Part shown: positions 6,296 through 13,981 of the stretch, piece by piece | Layout: every line of letters begins with the position of its first letter | Numbering within the stretch: position 1 is the first letter of the stretch | Program-made: the position numbers and the translations under genes | The notes under the pieces: model-generated | Databases searched by the model: none | The model's input: the letters and a program-made list of their open reading frames with translations, nothing else | What the model was told of the DNA's origin: nothing | NCBI GenBank assembly: GCA_965656035.1 | Contig: CBFHIO010000019.1 | Location: 1-15,431, forward strand | Length of the DNA: 15,431 nucleotides | Direction: 5' to 3' | Source: SCGC-AAA076-P13 sp965656035 | GTDB taxonomy: Bacteria > Pseudomonadota > Gammaproteobacteria > Magnimaribacterales > D2472

Positions 6296-6865
6296 TTATT
6301 TGACGATTTGGAGGTTTTTTATGAATAATCTTGAAAATATATGCATCCACGAGATAAAAATTACTGATCCAAGAATATCGCCAATAAAAAATCTAACAAT
6401 AACTGAAACATTTATAGAAATTTGATTCATAATAGATAGAACTAAATTTGTAAAGATACCATTAAATAAAGCTGATAAAACAATAACAAATATAATAAAT
6501 TTAAAATTTTTAAAAGTTAATTTTTTACCTATTTTTAAATAGTCATCTGTTCCTATTTTTAATGAAATTAAAATATAAACAGACATGTATACACAAAGCA
6601 ATGAAGAAATACTTGCAGTCCAAAGATAAATTAAGTCAGAGTTTGGAAATTCAAGATACTGACCTGTAAATTCTGCAAGGAAAAGCGCAGGCATCGCCCT
6701 AATGCCAAAAAAAGTTATAAAAACTACCTTACAACCGTGTGGTAAATATGCCAAACTGCCAATCCATCCAGTCTCAGGATTTTGAAAAGTTAAGCTACCC
6801 CAAAATGAAAATACAATCAAAGTAATAAAATATACAGCTAATGAAATCTGTATAAATTGATTCAT
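6296..6865 (-). CDS. MASE1-like small membrane protein, tandem paralogue A
   Basis: The 189-residue integral membrane protein shares the helix layout of its neighbour. Matching blocks are GWIGSLAYLPHGCK (33-46), FFGIRAMPALFLAE (52-65), SALFNGIFTNLVLS (131-144) and RFFIGDILG (158-166). The stretch LPHGCK falls at residues 41-46 in both proteins. The His and Cys in this short loop are unusual for a membrane turn and could bind a metal or haem or act in redox chemistry; that is inference. It begins 10 bases after the winged-helix regulator gene, so the regulator most likely controls its level. I do not recognise a named family beyond a loose similarity to MASE1. Confidence 0.7.
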   Translation of the reverse strand: MNQFIQISLAVYFITLIVFSFWGSLTFQNPETGWIGSLAYLPHGCKVVFITFFGIRAMPALFLAEFTGQYLEFPNSDLIYLWTASISSLLCVYMSVYILISLKIGTDDYLKIGKKLTFKNFKFIIFVIVLSALFNGIFTNLVLSIMNQISINVSVIVRFFIGDILGSVIFISWMHIFSRLFIKNLQIVK

Positions 6866-6875
6866 TATTTTTGAA

Positions 6876-7169
6876 TTAAGCTATGGCTAGAGAGATATAG
6901 AATTCTCGTTTATCAGAATCTGATTGAACAAGAACCACCATCTCTTTATTCTCGAATGCTTTAATAGCCTTATAGACTGTTGATCTTGAGAAACCTGAGG
7001 CATTGATTACATCTGAGATGTTGCATCGGCCATTTTTATGAATCTGATTAGCAATAGTGTAATAAATCTTTTTTTCTGTTTCGTTAAAAGATGAAAGATT
7101 TAAATCACGATCGAGGTTTTCTAACATCTGAAAGATGCTAGATATTTGTTGCATGTAATTATTAGACAT
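6876..7169 (-). CDS. small winged-helix DNA-binding regulator
   Basis: The 97-residue protein is a single winged helix-turn-helix domain. Residues 28-46 form the first helix (FNETEKKIYYTIANQIHKN), 51-60 and 61-74 the helix-turn-helix (ISDVINASGF, SRSTVYKAIKAFENK), and 77-93 the wing (MVVLVQSDSDKREFYISL). SRSTVYKAIKAF is a typical recognition helix of MarR/GntR-like repressors. There is no ligand domain, so sensing may come from the short N-terminal helix, from partners, or from the membrane proteins encoded next in the operon. An imperfect dyad in its own promoter suggests autoregulation. The ATG stands 6 bases after the -10 element, so the transcript should be leaderless; no Shine-Dalgarno is present. 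Confidence 0.82.
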   Translation of the reverse strand: MSNNYMQQISSIFQMLENLDRDLNLSSFNETEKKIYYTIANQIHKNGRCNISDVINASGFSRSTVYKAIKAFENKEMVVLVQSDSDKREFYISLAIA

Positions 7170-7175
7170 GTATAA

Positions 7176-7204
7176 ATATTACACTTAATTAATAAATGTG
7201 ACAA
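7176..7204 (-). promoter_or_regulatory. promoter of the regulator/membrane-protein operon with candidate operator
   Basis: On the minus strand TTGTCA (7199-7204) and TAATAT (7176-7181) are 17 bp apart. Between and over them lies an imperfect inverted repeat, TTACACTT (7179-7186) and AAATGTGA (7194-7201), matching at six of eight bases with a 7-bp centre. That is a plausible site for the winged-helix protein itself. Transcription is predicted to begin at or next to the ATG at 7169. Confidence 0.6.
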
Positions 7205-7217
7205 ATAGTGGAACAAA

Positions 7218-7307
7218 TGGCGGAGAGACGGGGATTCGAACCCCGGAACCAGTTGCCCAGTTACTACCTTTCCAAGGTAGCGCAATCGACCACTCTGCCA
7301 TCTCTCC
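7218..7307 (-). tRNA. tRNA-Ser (anticodon GGA)
   Basis: This is a 90-nt class II tRNA. The acceptor stem is GGAGAGA/TCTCTCC. The anticodon stem CTACC/GGTAG encloses TTGGAAA, giving GGA, which reads UCC and UCU. A long variable arm typical of serine tRNAs, the T arm CGGGG-TTCGAAT-CCCCG, discriminator G and an encoded CCA complete it. It starts 35 bases after the queF stop codon. TAGAAT lies 9 bases upstream as a possible -10, but cotranscription with the long upstream array is equally likely. Confidence 0.97.
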
Positions 7308-7342
7308 GAAAAAATTATTCTACAATAATTTAAAAAGATTTT

Positions 7343-8062
7343 TTATTGATTAAAGGCTCTAAAATTTTTAAAAAATAAAGATTTTTTTGATGACCGTATT
7401 GGATTGATATCAATCCCCCCACGTCTTAGAAATCTTCCGCAGACCTCAAAATCATCATTGGGATATTTTTTAGATAGTTTATAAAAAATATTTTCAATGC
7501 ATTGCTCATGGAATTCACCGCTTTCTTTAAATGATGTCAATAGTTTCCTTAGCCAAATCGTTTCAATTTTTACAGAAGTCAAAATGTAAATTTTTGCAAA
7601 ATCAGGCTGCGAAGTTACCGGACAAATTGAACGAAAGCCATCAAAACAAATAGGATAATTAGGTTTTGTATATTTCCTTGATGTGATGTTTAAATTTAAA
7701 GATTTAGGTTCGACTTCAAAGCTTTTAATAAATCTTATGTCTATATTTGATGAAGATACTTTTAACAAATCTTTTTGAATTTTCTCTAAAACATCTTTAT
7801 CACTAGTAAAGGATTTTTTATAAAAAGAGTTTAAATAAAGCTTAAGTGACTTAGATTCAATTATAAACTCTGATGTAACTGGAATCTTTATCTCCAATAC
7901 TTTTAAAGTTGGCTGTTTATTAACATCTAAGTAACTAAATTCATAAGCGTTCCAAAAATCAAAACCATAACTTTCTGAACTTCTAATTCTTTTTATGGGA
8001 TCAAGAATTTTGTAACCAGTTTGCGGTTTGGAATCATTTTTTCCAAGATATTTAGTTTTCAT
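7343..8062 (-). CDS. queF: NADPH-dependent 7-cyano-7-deazaguanine reductase QueF
   Basis: QueF reduces preQ0 to preQ1 with NADPH, a committed step in making queuosine in the wobble position of tRNA; it is a cytoplasmic enzyme. The sequence carries the family motif ESKSLKLYLNSF (69-80), the catalytic Cys in RSICPVTSQPD (C147) with D154, the FHEQC element (184-188) and RRGGIDINP (213-221). The two-module arrangement, with the motif in the N-terminal half and the Cys in the C-terminal half, is the YqcD/E. coli type. At 239 residues it is about 40 shorter than the E. coli enzyme, with losses at the N-terminus and in the central linker and no key residue missing. The ATG overlaps the permease gene stop by 4 bases. 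Of the tRNAs that QueF serves (Tyr, His, Asn, Asp) none is encoded here. Confidence 0.95.
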   Translation of the reverse strand: MKTKYLGKNDSKPQTGYKILDPIKRIRSSESYGFDFWNAYEFSYLDVNKQPTLKVLEIKIPVTSEFIIESKSLKLYLNSFYKKSFTSDKDVLEKIQKDLLKVSSSNIDIRFIKSFEVEPKSLNLNITSRKYTKPNYPICFDGFRSICPVTSQPDFAKIYILTSVKIETIWLRKLLTSFKESGEFHEQCIENIFYKLSKKYPNDDFEVCGRFLRRGGIDINPIRSSKKSLFFKNFRAFNQ

Positions 8063-8838
8063 TGTCTAATACCCGTACCTTTTTTTAGAAAATATAAACA
8101 TGCTAGTGTTAACGAGCATATAAAAAATATGATCATACCAAGAGAAAAAGAGATAGACACATCACTCACACCTAGCATGCCTTCTCTAAAGGTATTTACT
8201 ACATAAAGCATTGGATTAGCCATAGAGATTGACCTCCATATATCAGGAAGTATATTTATGGAATAAAAAACACCACCTAAATATATTAATGGTGTAAGTA
8301 TAAAAGTTGGAATTATAGAGATATCATCAAAACTATCTGCAAAAACTGCATTTATAAAACCCATCAAAGAGAACAAAATAGAGGTTAAAAATAATACTGT
8401 TATTGTTAACAAAGGGTTTGCAACAGTAAAATCTGGATAAAACAATAAACTTACCCCAAATACAATTATTCCAATTAACACTCCTCTGCATACTCCTCCT
8501 AGAACAAACCCAAGAAGAATAGCCCAGTTAGGCATGGGTGATATTAAAAGCTCTTCAATTGATTTTTGAAACTTAACAGAATAAAAGGATGACACTACAT
8601 TGTTATAGGAATTTGTTATAACTGAAAGCATAATTAATCCTGGTATCATGTACTGAATGTAATCAAAGCCGTCCATCGAACCAATTCTTGGTCCAATTAA
8701 GGAACCAAATATTACAAAATACAGAGACATCGTCACCGCTGGAGGAACAAGAGTTTGAATCCATATTCTCAAGAATCTTCTTACCTCTTTTACTGTTAAA
8801 GTCAATAGAGATATTGACACATTAAAACTACTCTTCAT
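8059..8838 (-). CDS. yadH: ABC-2 type exporter permease (YadH-like)
   Basis: The 259-residue inner-membrane protein has six predicted helices and is the usual partner of the ATPase gene immediately upstream. The N-terminal part (TLTVKEVRRFLRIWIQTLVP) is the cytoplasmic coupling region of ABC-2 permeases. MIPGLIMLSVI and NSYNNVVSSFYSVKFQKSIE lie in the first helix pair. ANPMLYVVNTFREGMLG near the C-terminus is the standard ABC-2 signature region. Length and order match E. coli YadH (256 residues). The exported substrate is unknown. It overlaps the ATPase gene by 11 bases and queF by 4, so all three are translated as one unit. Confidence 0.9.
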   Translation of the reverse strand: MKSSFNVSISLLTLTVKEVRRFLRIWIQTLVPPAVTMSLYFVIFGSLIGPRIGSMDGFDYIQYMIPGLIMLSVITNSYNNVVSSFYSVKFQKSIEELLISPMPNWAILLGFVLGGVCRGVLIGIIVFGVSLLFYPDFTVANPLLTITVLFLTSILFSLMGFINAVFADSFDDISIIPTFILTPLIYLGGVFYSINILPDIWRSISMANPMLYVVNTFREGMLGVSDVSISFSLGMIIFFICSLTLACLYFLKKGTGIRQ

Positions 8839-9751
8839 TTGAATTAACCATTTCTATAAATAATTCCTCAAGCCTATTTGCTTCATTTCTCATTGATTTT
8901 ATTTTTATATCTAATTTTGTAAGTTCAGAAAAAAGAGCATTGATTGATCTATCTTTATTCACAGCAGCAATAAGTGTTAAAGGATCCTCCAGTTTTAATG
9001 GAAAGCCCTCAATTGATGGAGCTTCATCTAGCGGTTGATGTAAATCAAGAACAAAACCTTGAACATTCAAGGTTCCTAACAAGTCTTTCATGCTTGTATT
9101 CGTAACTATGGTGCCTTTATCTATAATTCCAATGTTTCTACATAACTGCTCTGCCTCTTCAAGGTAATGTGTTGTTAGAATAATAGTTGTTCCATTTTTA
9201 TTAATTTCTTTTAAAAAGGACCACATCTCTCTTCTAAGTTCAATATCCACACCTGCTGTAGGTTCATCTAAAATTAAAAGTTTTGGTTCATGAATCAAGG
9301 CTTTTGCAATCATTAATCTTCTTTTATATCCTCCGGACAATGTTCTAGCTTGAACATTTCGTCTATCCCATAAACCTAATCTTTTTAATATATTTTCAAC
9401 TCTTGGCATGGCAATGGATTTAGAAATTCCATAGAATCCAGCCTGAGTTACAACTATATCGAGAACCTTTTCAAACTGTGAAAAATTAATTTCTTGAGAT
9501 ACAACTCCAAGCAAAGATTTTGCACTGTTTAAATCTTTATCTATATCTTTACCAAAAACTGAAACTGTTCCTCCAGTCTTTGTAACAAGAGACCCAATAA
9601 TCCCGATGGTTGAAGATTTACCAGCACCATTAGGACCAAGTAAAGCATAAAAATCACCTTTTTCAACTTTCAGATCAATACCTTTTAAAGCTACGACATT
9701 GTTATCGTATACTTTTTGAAGGTTATTTATCTCAAGTGCGTACTCAGTCAT
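8828..9751 (-). CDS. yadG: ABC exporter ATP-binding protein (YadG-like)
   Basis: The 307-residue nucleotide-binding subunit has every ABC motif intact: Walker A GPNGAGKSS (39-47), Q-loop Q86, signature LSGGYKRR (138-145), Walker B LLILDEP (158-164) and the switch His in TTHYLEEAEQ (H195). The C-terminal 90 residues form the DUF4162-like extension common in this subgroup. Size and motif pattern match E. coli YadG (308 residues). It powers the permease encoded next and works at the inner face of the membrane. The start codon lies within the end of the upstream permease gene (8-base overlap), so translation is coupled. Confidence 0.93.
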   Translation of the reverse strand: MTEYALEINNLQKVYDNNVVALKGIDLKVEKGDFYALLGPNGAGKSSTIGIIGSLVTKTGGTVSVFGKDIDKDLNSAKSLLGVVSQEINFSQFEKVLDIVVTQAGFYGISKSIAMPRVENILKRLGLWDRRNVQARTLSGGYKRRLMIAKALIHEPKLLILDEPTAGVDIELRREMWSFLKEINKNGTTIILTTHYLEEAEQLCRNIGIIDKGTIVTNTSMKDLLGTLNVQGFVLDLHQPLDEAPSIEGFPLKLEDPLTLIAAVNKDRSINALFSELTKLDIKIKSMRNEANRLEELFIEMVNSNEE

Positions 9752-11084
9752 TTTTTAAATCTTTATTATCAACCAATGCGTAGCTTAAAATTAATCCAAC
9801 TAGTATTCCAAGCCACATATATTCACCACCAAAAGCAATTAAGACAGCTGTTACAAGAGAGACTGCCCTTTCAGAATTCTTTATTGCTAATGACATTGCA
9901 ATGTACGAGCATGCAAGGCCGGTTAGAATAAGTGTCACTCCAAGAGCAACTATCATTAGAGGCTCCATAATATCTATAAATGGAACTACAAAAAATAAAA
10001 ATGGAATTCCCATTAAATAATAAGAATGAATGCCATCAAATAATGATCCCATCGCTTCTTTCCCTTGCTTCCATCGTTCAACAACAACCACATGCACGCC
10101 AGTCCATAAGGCTCCTTGGGTAGGAAAAAATGGATTAATGACAGCTCCAAGTGCATTTCTGATACCCACACTATTGTGTGATCTATTTATATCAATATTA
10201 ATAATCTCATCGGGTCTTTTTTCTTGACCTTCTCTAATAACTTCTATGCCTGTAACAAAATCACCAAATAAAAGTAAATATCCAATAATTACTAATGGCA
10301 GAACCTCTAAATACATTTCGCTTGGTGGAAAACCAATTGACAGAGGTGAGGTTTGTGAATACACATCACCAATAGCAGGCACAGCAAAACCTAATTCAAT
10401 ACTCCAACTAATTTCGCCAGTAATATAACCCACAATAGCAGCCACGATAAAACCGGGCAGCAAACCCATTGATCCAATTAAAGCTAAAATCTTATTATTT
10501 TGTGCCAACCTTTTAAAAGGCTCTGAAAAAGTGGTAACAGTACATAAAAGCAATGCTGAAATCATTGATAACGGAGCATTACCAATATAACGATCGAAAT
10601 CACTAAAAAAGATCTGATAAAAAGCTGCCAAAGCAGCACCTAATATAATTCCTGATTTTAGACCGTTAGGAACTTTTTCTACAATTATCTTACCTATACC
10701 TGTTACACCTAAAACTAAAACAAGAAGAGTAAATTCTATTGCCATTGCTGACATATAATGAAATGTTTCAATTCTATAAACTCCATCAAACATGCCTTTA
10801 GTCATAAAGAATCCTATAACTAACGGTAAAGCTGGAGTAATCCATCCTGGTGCCATTGGTTCACCAAAGATTATTGGACCAGAAGTAATTAAAATACTTG
10901 CTATGAAACAGGCAGCAATTGCCTCATTTAAAGACAAGCCCAAAGCCATCCCAACAGGAGCAGCAGCAAGCGCAGTTGCACCTGAAATAACTAGTCCTTG
11001 AAGAAATTCTGCAGTTAATAGTTTTGTATGTATAAAAGGGATCCTTAATGTAAATGGGCCCCATTTTATTCCGTTATTATTCAT
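9744..11084 (-). CDS. polytopic membrane transporter of unassigned specificity (NCS2/SulP-like)
   Basis: The 446-residue protein has about twelve hydrophobic helices and no signal peptide. Features worth noting are the helix AAPVGMALGLSLNEAIAACF (41-60), the re-entrant-looking GEPMAPGWITPALP (74-87) rich in Gly and Pro, and a cytoplasmic or loop segment INPFFPTQGALWTGVHVVVV followed by ERWKQG (about 310-340). Such Gly/Pro half-helices are typical of the NCS2 and SulP permease fold, so an anion or nucleobase carrier is my best guess. I cannot name a family with confidence. It is preceded by a good ribosome site (AGGGAG, six bases before the ATG) and lies between the VWA gene and yadG. Its place in an operon with queF might point to a deazapurine or related cargo, but nothing in the sequence proves this. 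Confidence 0.75.
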   Translation of the reverse strand: MNNNGIKWGPFTLRIPFIHTKLLTAEFLQGLVISGATALAAAPVGMALGLSLNEAIAACFIASILITSGPIIFGEPMAPGWITPALPLVIGFFMTKGMFDGVYRIETFHYMSAMAIEFTLLVLVLGVTGIGKIIVEKVPNGLKSGIILGAALAAFYQIFFSDFDRYIGNAPLSMISALLLCTVTTFSEPFKRLAQNNKILALIGSMGLLPGFIVAAIVGYITGEISWSIELGFAVPAIGDVYSQTSPLSIGFPPSEMYLEVLPLVIIGYLLLFGDFVTGIEVIREGQEKRPDEIINIDINRSHNSVGIRNALGAVINPFFPTQGALWTGVHVVVVERWKQGKEAMGSLFDGIHSYYLMGIPFLFFVVPFIDIMEPLMIVALGVTLILTGLACSYIAMSLAIKNSERAVSLVTAVLIAFGGEYMWLGILVGLILSYALVDNKDLKND

Positions 11085-11099
11085 ATTTTCTCCCTAAAA

Positions 11100-12275
11100 T
11101 TATTTTGATAGTTCTGCCATTCCTTCTTCTAAGCCCTTGAGTGTTAAAGGATACATTCTGTTATCAAATAAATCTCTTAAAATACAAACTGAAGAAGTGT
11201 AATCCCAGTGATCATCAGGGACTGGGTTAAGCCATGCCATATTATCAAAATGATCTGAAAGTCTTTTAATCCATACGTGTCCAGCTTCCTCATTCCAATG
11301 TTCAATACTCCCACCAGGGTTAGTAATCTCATAAGGAGCCATAGTCGCATCTCCAACTACAATAACTTTATAGTCTGAAGAATATTTATTAATCATATCT
11401 TGTACTAAAAATCTTTCTTGAGAGCGTCTTAAATTATCCTTCCAAACTGACTCATAAATACAATTATGAAAATAATAATATTCAAGATGCTTAAATTCAG
11501 TCTTGATGGCTGAAAATAATTCTTCACATAACTTAATATAGGGATCCATTGACCCACCAACGTCAAATAATACTAAAACCTTTACAGTATTTGACCTTTC
11601 AGGAACCATATTAATATCTAAATATCCAGCATTTTTAGCTGTAGACTTAATTGTTCCATCCATATCAAGTTCTAATTCGTTGCCTTGACGAGCAAATTTT
11701 CTAAGCCTTCTTAAGGCCATTTTAATATCTCGAATGCCAATAATTACAGAATCATCAAGGTTGCTGTATTGTCTTTGCTCCCAAACTTTGACAGCACTTT
11801 TTTGACCACCTTCTCCGCCGACCCTGATGCCCTCAGGATTTTGACCTCCGTGACCAAATGGAGATGTTCCATTGGTACCAACCCATTTGTTACCTCCTTC
11901 ATGCCTATCTTTTTGCTCTTCTAATCTTTTTTTAAATTCTTCTAATAATTTATCTAGTCCACCTAATGATTTTATTTTCTTTAACTCTTCTGGATCTAAT
12001 TCCTTTTCAAAAGCTTTTCGCAACCAATCCTCTGGGATTAACGCTTGAAAAATGTCCTCAAGCTTTTCAATACCTTTAAAGTAAATATCAAAAGCTTTAT
12101 CAAATTTATCGTAATGTTTTTCATCCTTAACTAAGATTGCTCTTGATAAATAATAAAAATCATCAATATTTGCATAAACCAGTTGATTCTCAAGTGCACC
12201 TAACAAGTCTAGCAGTTCTCTCAGTGAGCAAGGCACTCCTGATGATCTAACAGTTTGAAAGAGATTGATTAACAT
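11100..12275 (-). CDS. CoxE-type protein with VWA domain
   Basis: The 391-residue cytoplasmic protein partners the MoxR ATPase. The N-terminal half is helical with a charged stretch (about 85-127, LDPEELKKIKSLGGLDKLLE and EFKKRLEEQKDRHEG) and a Gly-rich linker (128-158). The VWA domain starts near 230 (VKVLVLFDVGGSMDPY). The metal site reads D238-V-G-G-S242, so the first Ser of the canonical DxSxS is Gly; this probably belongs to the subfamily, since D and the second Ser are retained. Later conserved spots include YYYFHNCIYESVW (267-279) and VIVVGDATMAPYEI (304-317), the last carrying the third metal-site Asp. MoxR/VWA pairs act as chaperone-like machines that remodel or insert metal cofactors into enzymes; the client here is unknown. 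The ATG follows the MoxR stop codon with no spacing. Confidence 0.88.
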   Translation of the reverse strand: MLINLFQTVRSSGVPCSLRELLDLLGALENQLVYANIDDFYYLSRAILVKDEKHYDKFDKAFDIYFKGIEKLEDIFQALIPEDWLRKAFEKELDPEELKKIKSLGGLDKLLEEFKKRLEEQKDRHEGGNKWVGTNGTSPFGHGGQNPEGIRVGGEGGQKSAVKVWEQRQYSNLDDSVIIGIRDIKMALRRLRKFARQGNELELDMDGTIKSTAKNAGYLDINMVPERSNTVKVLVLFDVGGSMDPYIKLCEELFSAIKTEFKHLEYYYFHNCIYESVWKDNLRRSQERFLVQDMINKYSSDYKVIVVGDATMAPYEITNPGGSIEHWNEEAGHVWIKRLSDHFDNMAWLNPVPDDHWDYTSSVCILRDLFDNRMYPLTLKGLEEGMAELSK

Positions 12276-13127
12276 TTATTTATTTGCAGCTTCTCTTCGT
12301 GACATGAAAGCAAGGCGCTCTAAAAGCTGAACATCTTGCTCATTTTTAAGCAGCGCTCCATACAAAGGCGGTATAGCCTTTGATGAATCTGCGTTTTTAA
12401 GAATTTCATCTGGCATATCGTCAGATAAGAGTAATTTCAGCCAATCAATTAACTCAGATGTAGATGGTTTTTTCTTTAAGCCTGGAATTTTTCTTAGATC
12501 AAAAAATATTTCCAATGCCTCACTTACAAGTTTCTTTTTAATTTTTGGGTAATGAACTGAGACAATTTTATTCATCGTCTCTCTATCTGGAAATTGGATG
12601 TAGTGGAAAAAACATCTTCGTAAAAAAGCATCAGGTAATTCTTTTTCATTATTAGAAGTCATTACGATTAATGGCCTATGTTTAGCTTTAATTGTTTCAC
12701 CGGTTTCATAACAAAAGAATTCCATCCTATCAATCTCTTGAAGTAAATCATTAGGAAATTCAATATCTGCTTTATCTATTTCATCTATTAATAAAACAAC
12801 CTGTTTTTCAGAAGTAAATGCCTCCCATAACTTTCCTTTTTTTATGTAATTTTTTATATCCTTTACTCTTTCATCACCTAGTTGAGAGTCACGCAACCTT
12901 GTAACAGCATCATATTCATATAAACCCTGTGATGCCTTTGTGGTTGATTTGATATGCCATTCTATAAGCTCCATATCTAATGCTTTAGCAACTTCAACAG
13001 CTAATAAAGTTTTACCTGTTCCAGGTTCACCTTTTATTAATAATGGTCTTTCAAGTGCCATTGAGGCATTGACAGCCATGCTCAAATCTTCAGTTGCAAT
13101 ATAATTTTTAGTTCCCTTGAATTGCAT
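12276..13127 (-). CDS. MoxR-family AAA+ ATPase (CoxD-like)
   Basis: The 283-residue AAA+ ATPase has Walker A GEPGTGKT (33-40), Walker B VLLIDEIDKAD (111-121), sensor-1 TSNN (157-160), and the arginine pair in DAFLRRC (R170, R171). It should form a hexameric ring that works with the VWA protein encoded directly after it, as in the CoxD/CoxE and MoxR/VWA systems. No molybdenum hydroxylase or other recognisable client enzyme is encoded in this window. A good ribosome site (AAGGA, seven bases before ATG) lies over the end of the thioesterase gene, which stops only two bases earlier. Confidence 0.93.
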   Translation of the reverse strand: MQFKGTKNYIATEDLSMAVNASMALERPLLIKGEPGTGKTLLAVEVAKALDMELIEWHIKSTTKASQGLYEYDAVTRLRDSQLGDERVKDIKNYIKKGKLWEAFTSEKQVVLLIDEIDKADIEFPNDLLQEIDRMEFFCYETGETIKAKHRPLIVMTSNNEKELPDAFLRRCFFHYIQFPDRETMNKIVSVHYPKIKKKLVSEALEIFFDLRKIPGLKKKPSTSELIDWLKLLLSDDMPDEILKNADSSKAIPPLYGALLKNEQDVQLLERLAFMSRREAANK

Positions 13128-13129
13128 AT

Positions 13130-13981
13130 TTATTCCTTTTGATTGGATAATTTATCTTCTGACTTTAGTATTCTAGTTAGTTGTCGACTTGAAGCAACTA
13201 AATTTTCATTTAAATCCCATATATTACAATCTTGTTCAAAATATCCTTTATTGATATCTGTAGCTTTAAAATCAGCAAACAAAATTTCAGTTGTTGGCAT
13301 TTGTCTTATATGGGTTGTTAAACTGTAGGTTGGTATCCACCCTAATGGTCCATATTTATTGGATACAACAGGTGGGGCAACATCAACATAAAATGACAAA
13401 ACAAATTGGTCTGGGATACCTCCCTCCATTTGCATATATGAAGAGCACCTTGCATCTGCTTCATCAGAACCAAGGTCTCTATCCCACCAGGCATGGCGCG
13501 GATGCACTCTGCAACTTAATTGATGAATAAATGATGGAGTAAATCCAGGAGAAATTTTGTCGTAATTTAAGTTTTTGTATTCTTCTCTTGAGGCATCTTT
13601 TATTATTTCAGGAGGAGGTGTTTTTAAGCCATCATAACCTTTCATATGTTCAAAATCCGAGCATATAGCATTAAACACGGTACATATTTTGTTATCTTGA
13701 ATAAGCTTTACCATGCCTGATGAGCTACCTCTTGATACTTTAAACACTTCAACTTGTAAAATTATATCTTTCGCTTCTATTCTTTCTAGATACTGAATAG
13801 ATGAGCTAATTGCTACTGAGTGAGGAACTGATAATATTAATGCTTTATGCATAAGAGCATTTAAGTATCCTCCGTGAGGCGTTTTGCCAACAAAATACCT
13901 AGAGTCAGGATTGATTCTAAAAGTTTTATCAGAAATAGTTTCTAGCGACAAAGCGTTTTGAAATTGATCAAATTGATTCAT
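13130..13981 (-). CDS. acyl-CoA thioesterase-like double-hotdog protein
   Basis: The 283-residue cytoplasmic protein has the layout of the TesB-like/4HBT_3 thioesterase superfamily. The first hotdog holds GKTPHGGYLNALMHKAL (32-48) with SSIQYLERIEAKDIILQVEV following. The second, C-terminal hotdog holds FVLSFYVDVAPPVV, PTYSLTTHIRQMP and NIWDLNENLVASSRQLTRIL. Such proteins split acyl-CoA esters to free acid and CoA; chain-length preference cannot be read here. It is first in the seven-gene array. GGTG five bases before the ATG is a fair ribosome site. A link with the CoA-transferase/racemase gene on the far side of tatD is possible, both handling acyl-CoA. I did not identify the catalytic Asp/Thr/Gln triad of TesB with certainty. 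Confidence 0.85.
   Translation of the reverse strand: MNQFDQFQNALSLETISDKTFRINPDSRYFVGKTPHGGYLNALMHKALILSVPHSVAISSSIQYLERIEAKDIILQVEVFKVSRGSSSGMVKLIQDNKICTVFNAICSDFEHMKGYDGLKTPPPEIIKDASREEYKNLNYDKISPGFTPSFIHQLSCRVHPRHAWWDRDLGSDEADARCSSYMQMEGGIPDQFVLSFYVDVAPPVVSNKYGPLGWIPTYSLTTHIRQMPTTEILFADFKATDINKGYFEQDCNIWDLNENLVASSRQLTRILKSEDKLSNQKE

Noticed and set aside
5703..7169. Anti-phage or toxin-antitoxin system made of the winged-helix protein and two membrane proteins
   Set aside because: No toxin-like, nuclease or NTPase domain is present; the membrane proteins look like sensor domains, so a defence role would be guesswork.
7176..7204. CRP-type site in the regulator promoter
   Set aside because: The TGTGA-like half-sites are in the reverse orientation and spacing for CRP (TGTGA-N6-TCACA), so a CRP site is not supported.
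10030..11001. Several open plus-strand frames opposite the permease gene
   Set aside because: They mirror a long, well-supported membrane protein gene, lack ribosome sites and show no recognisable domain.
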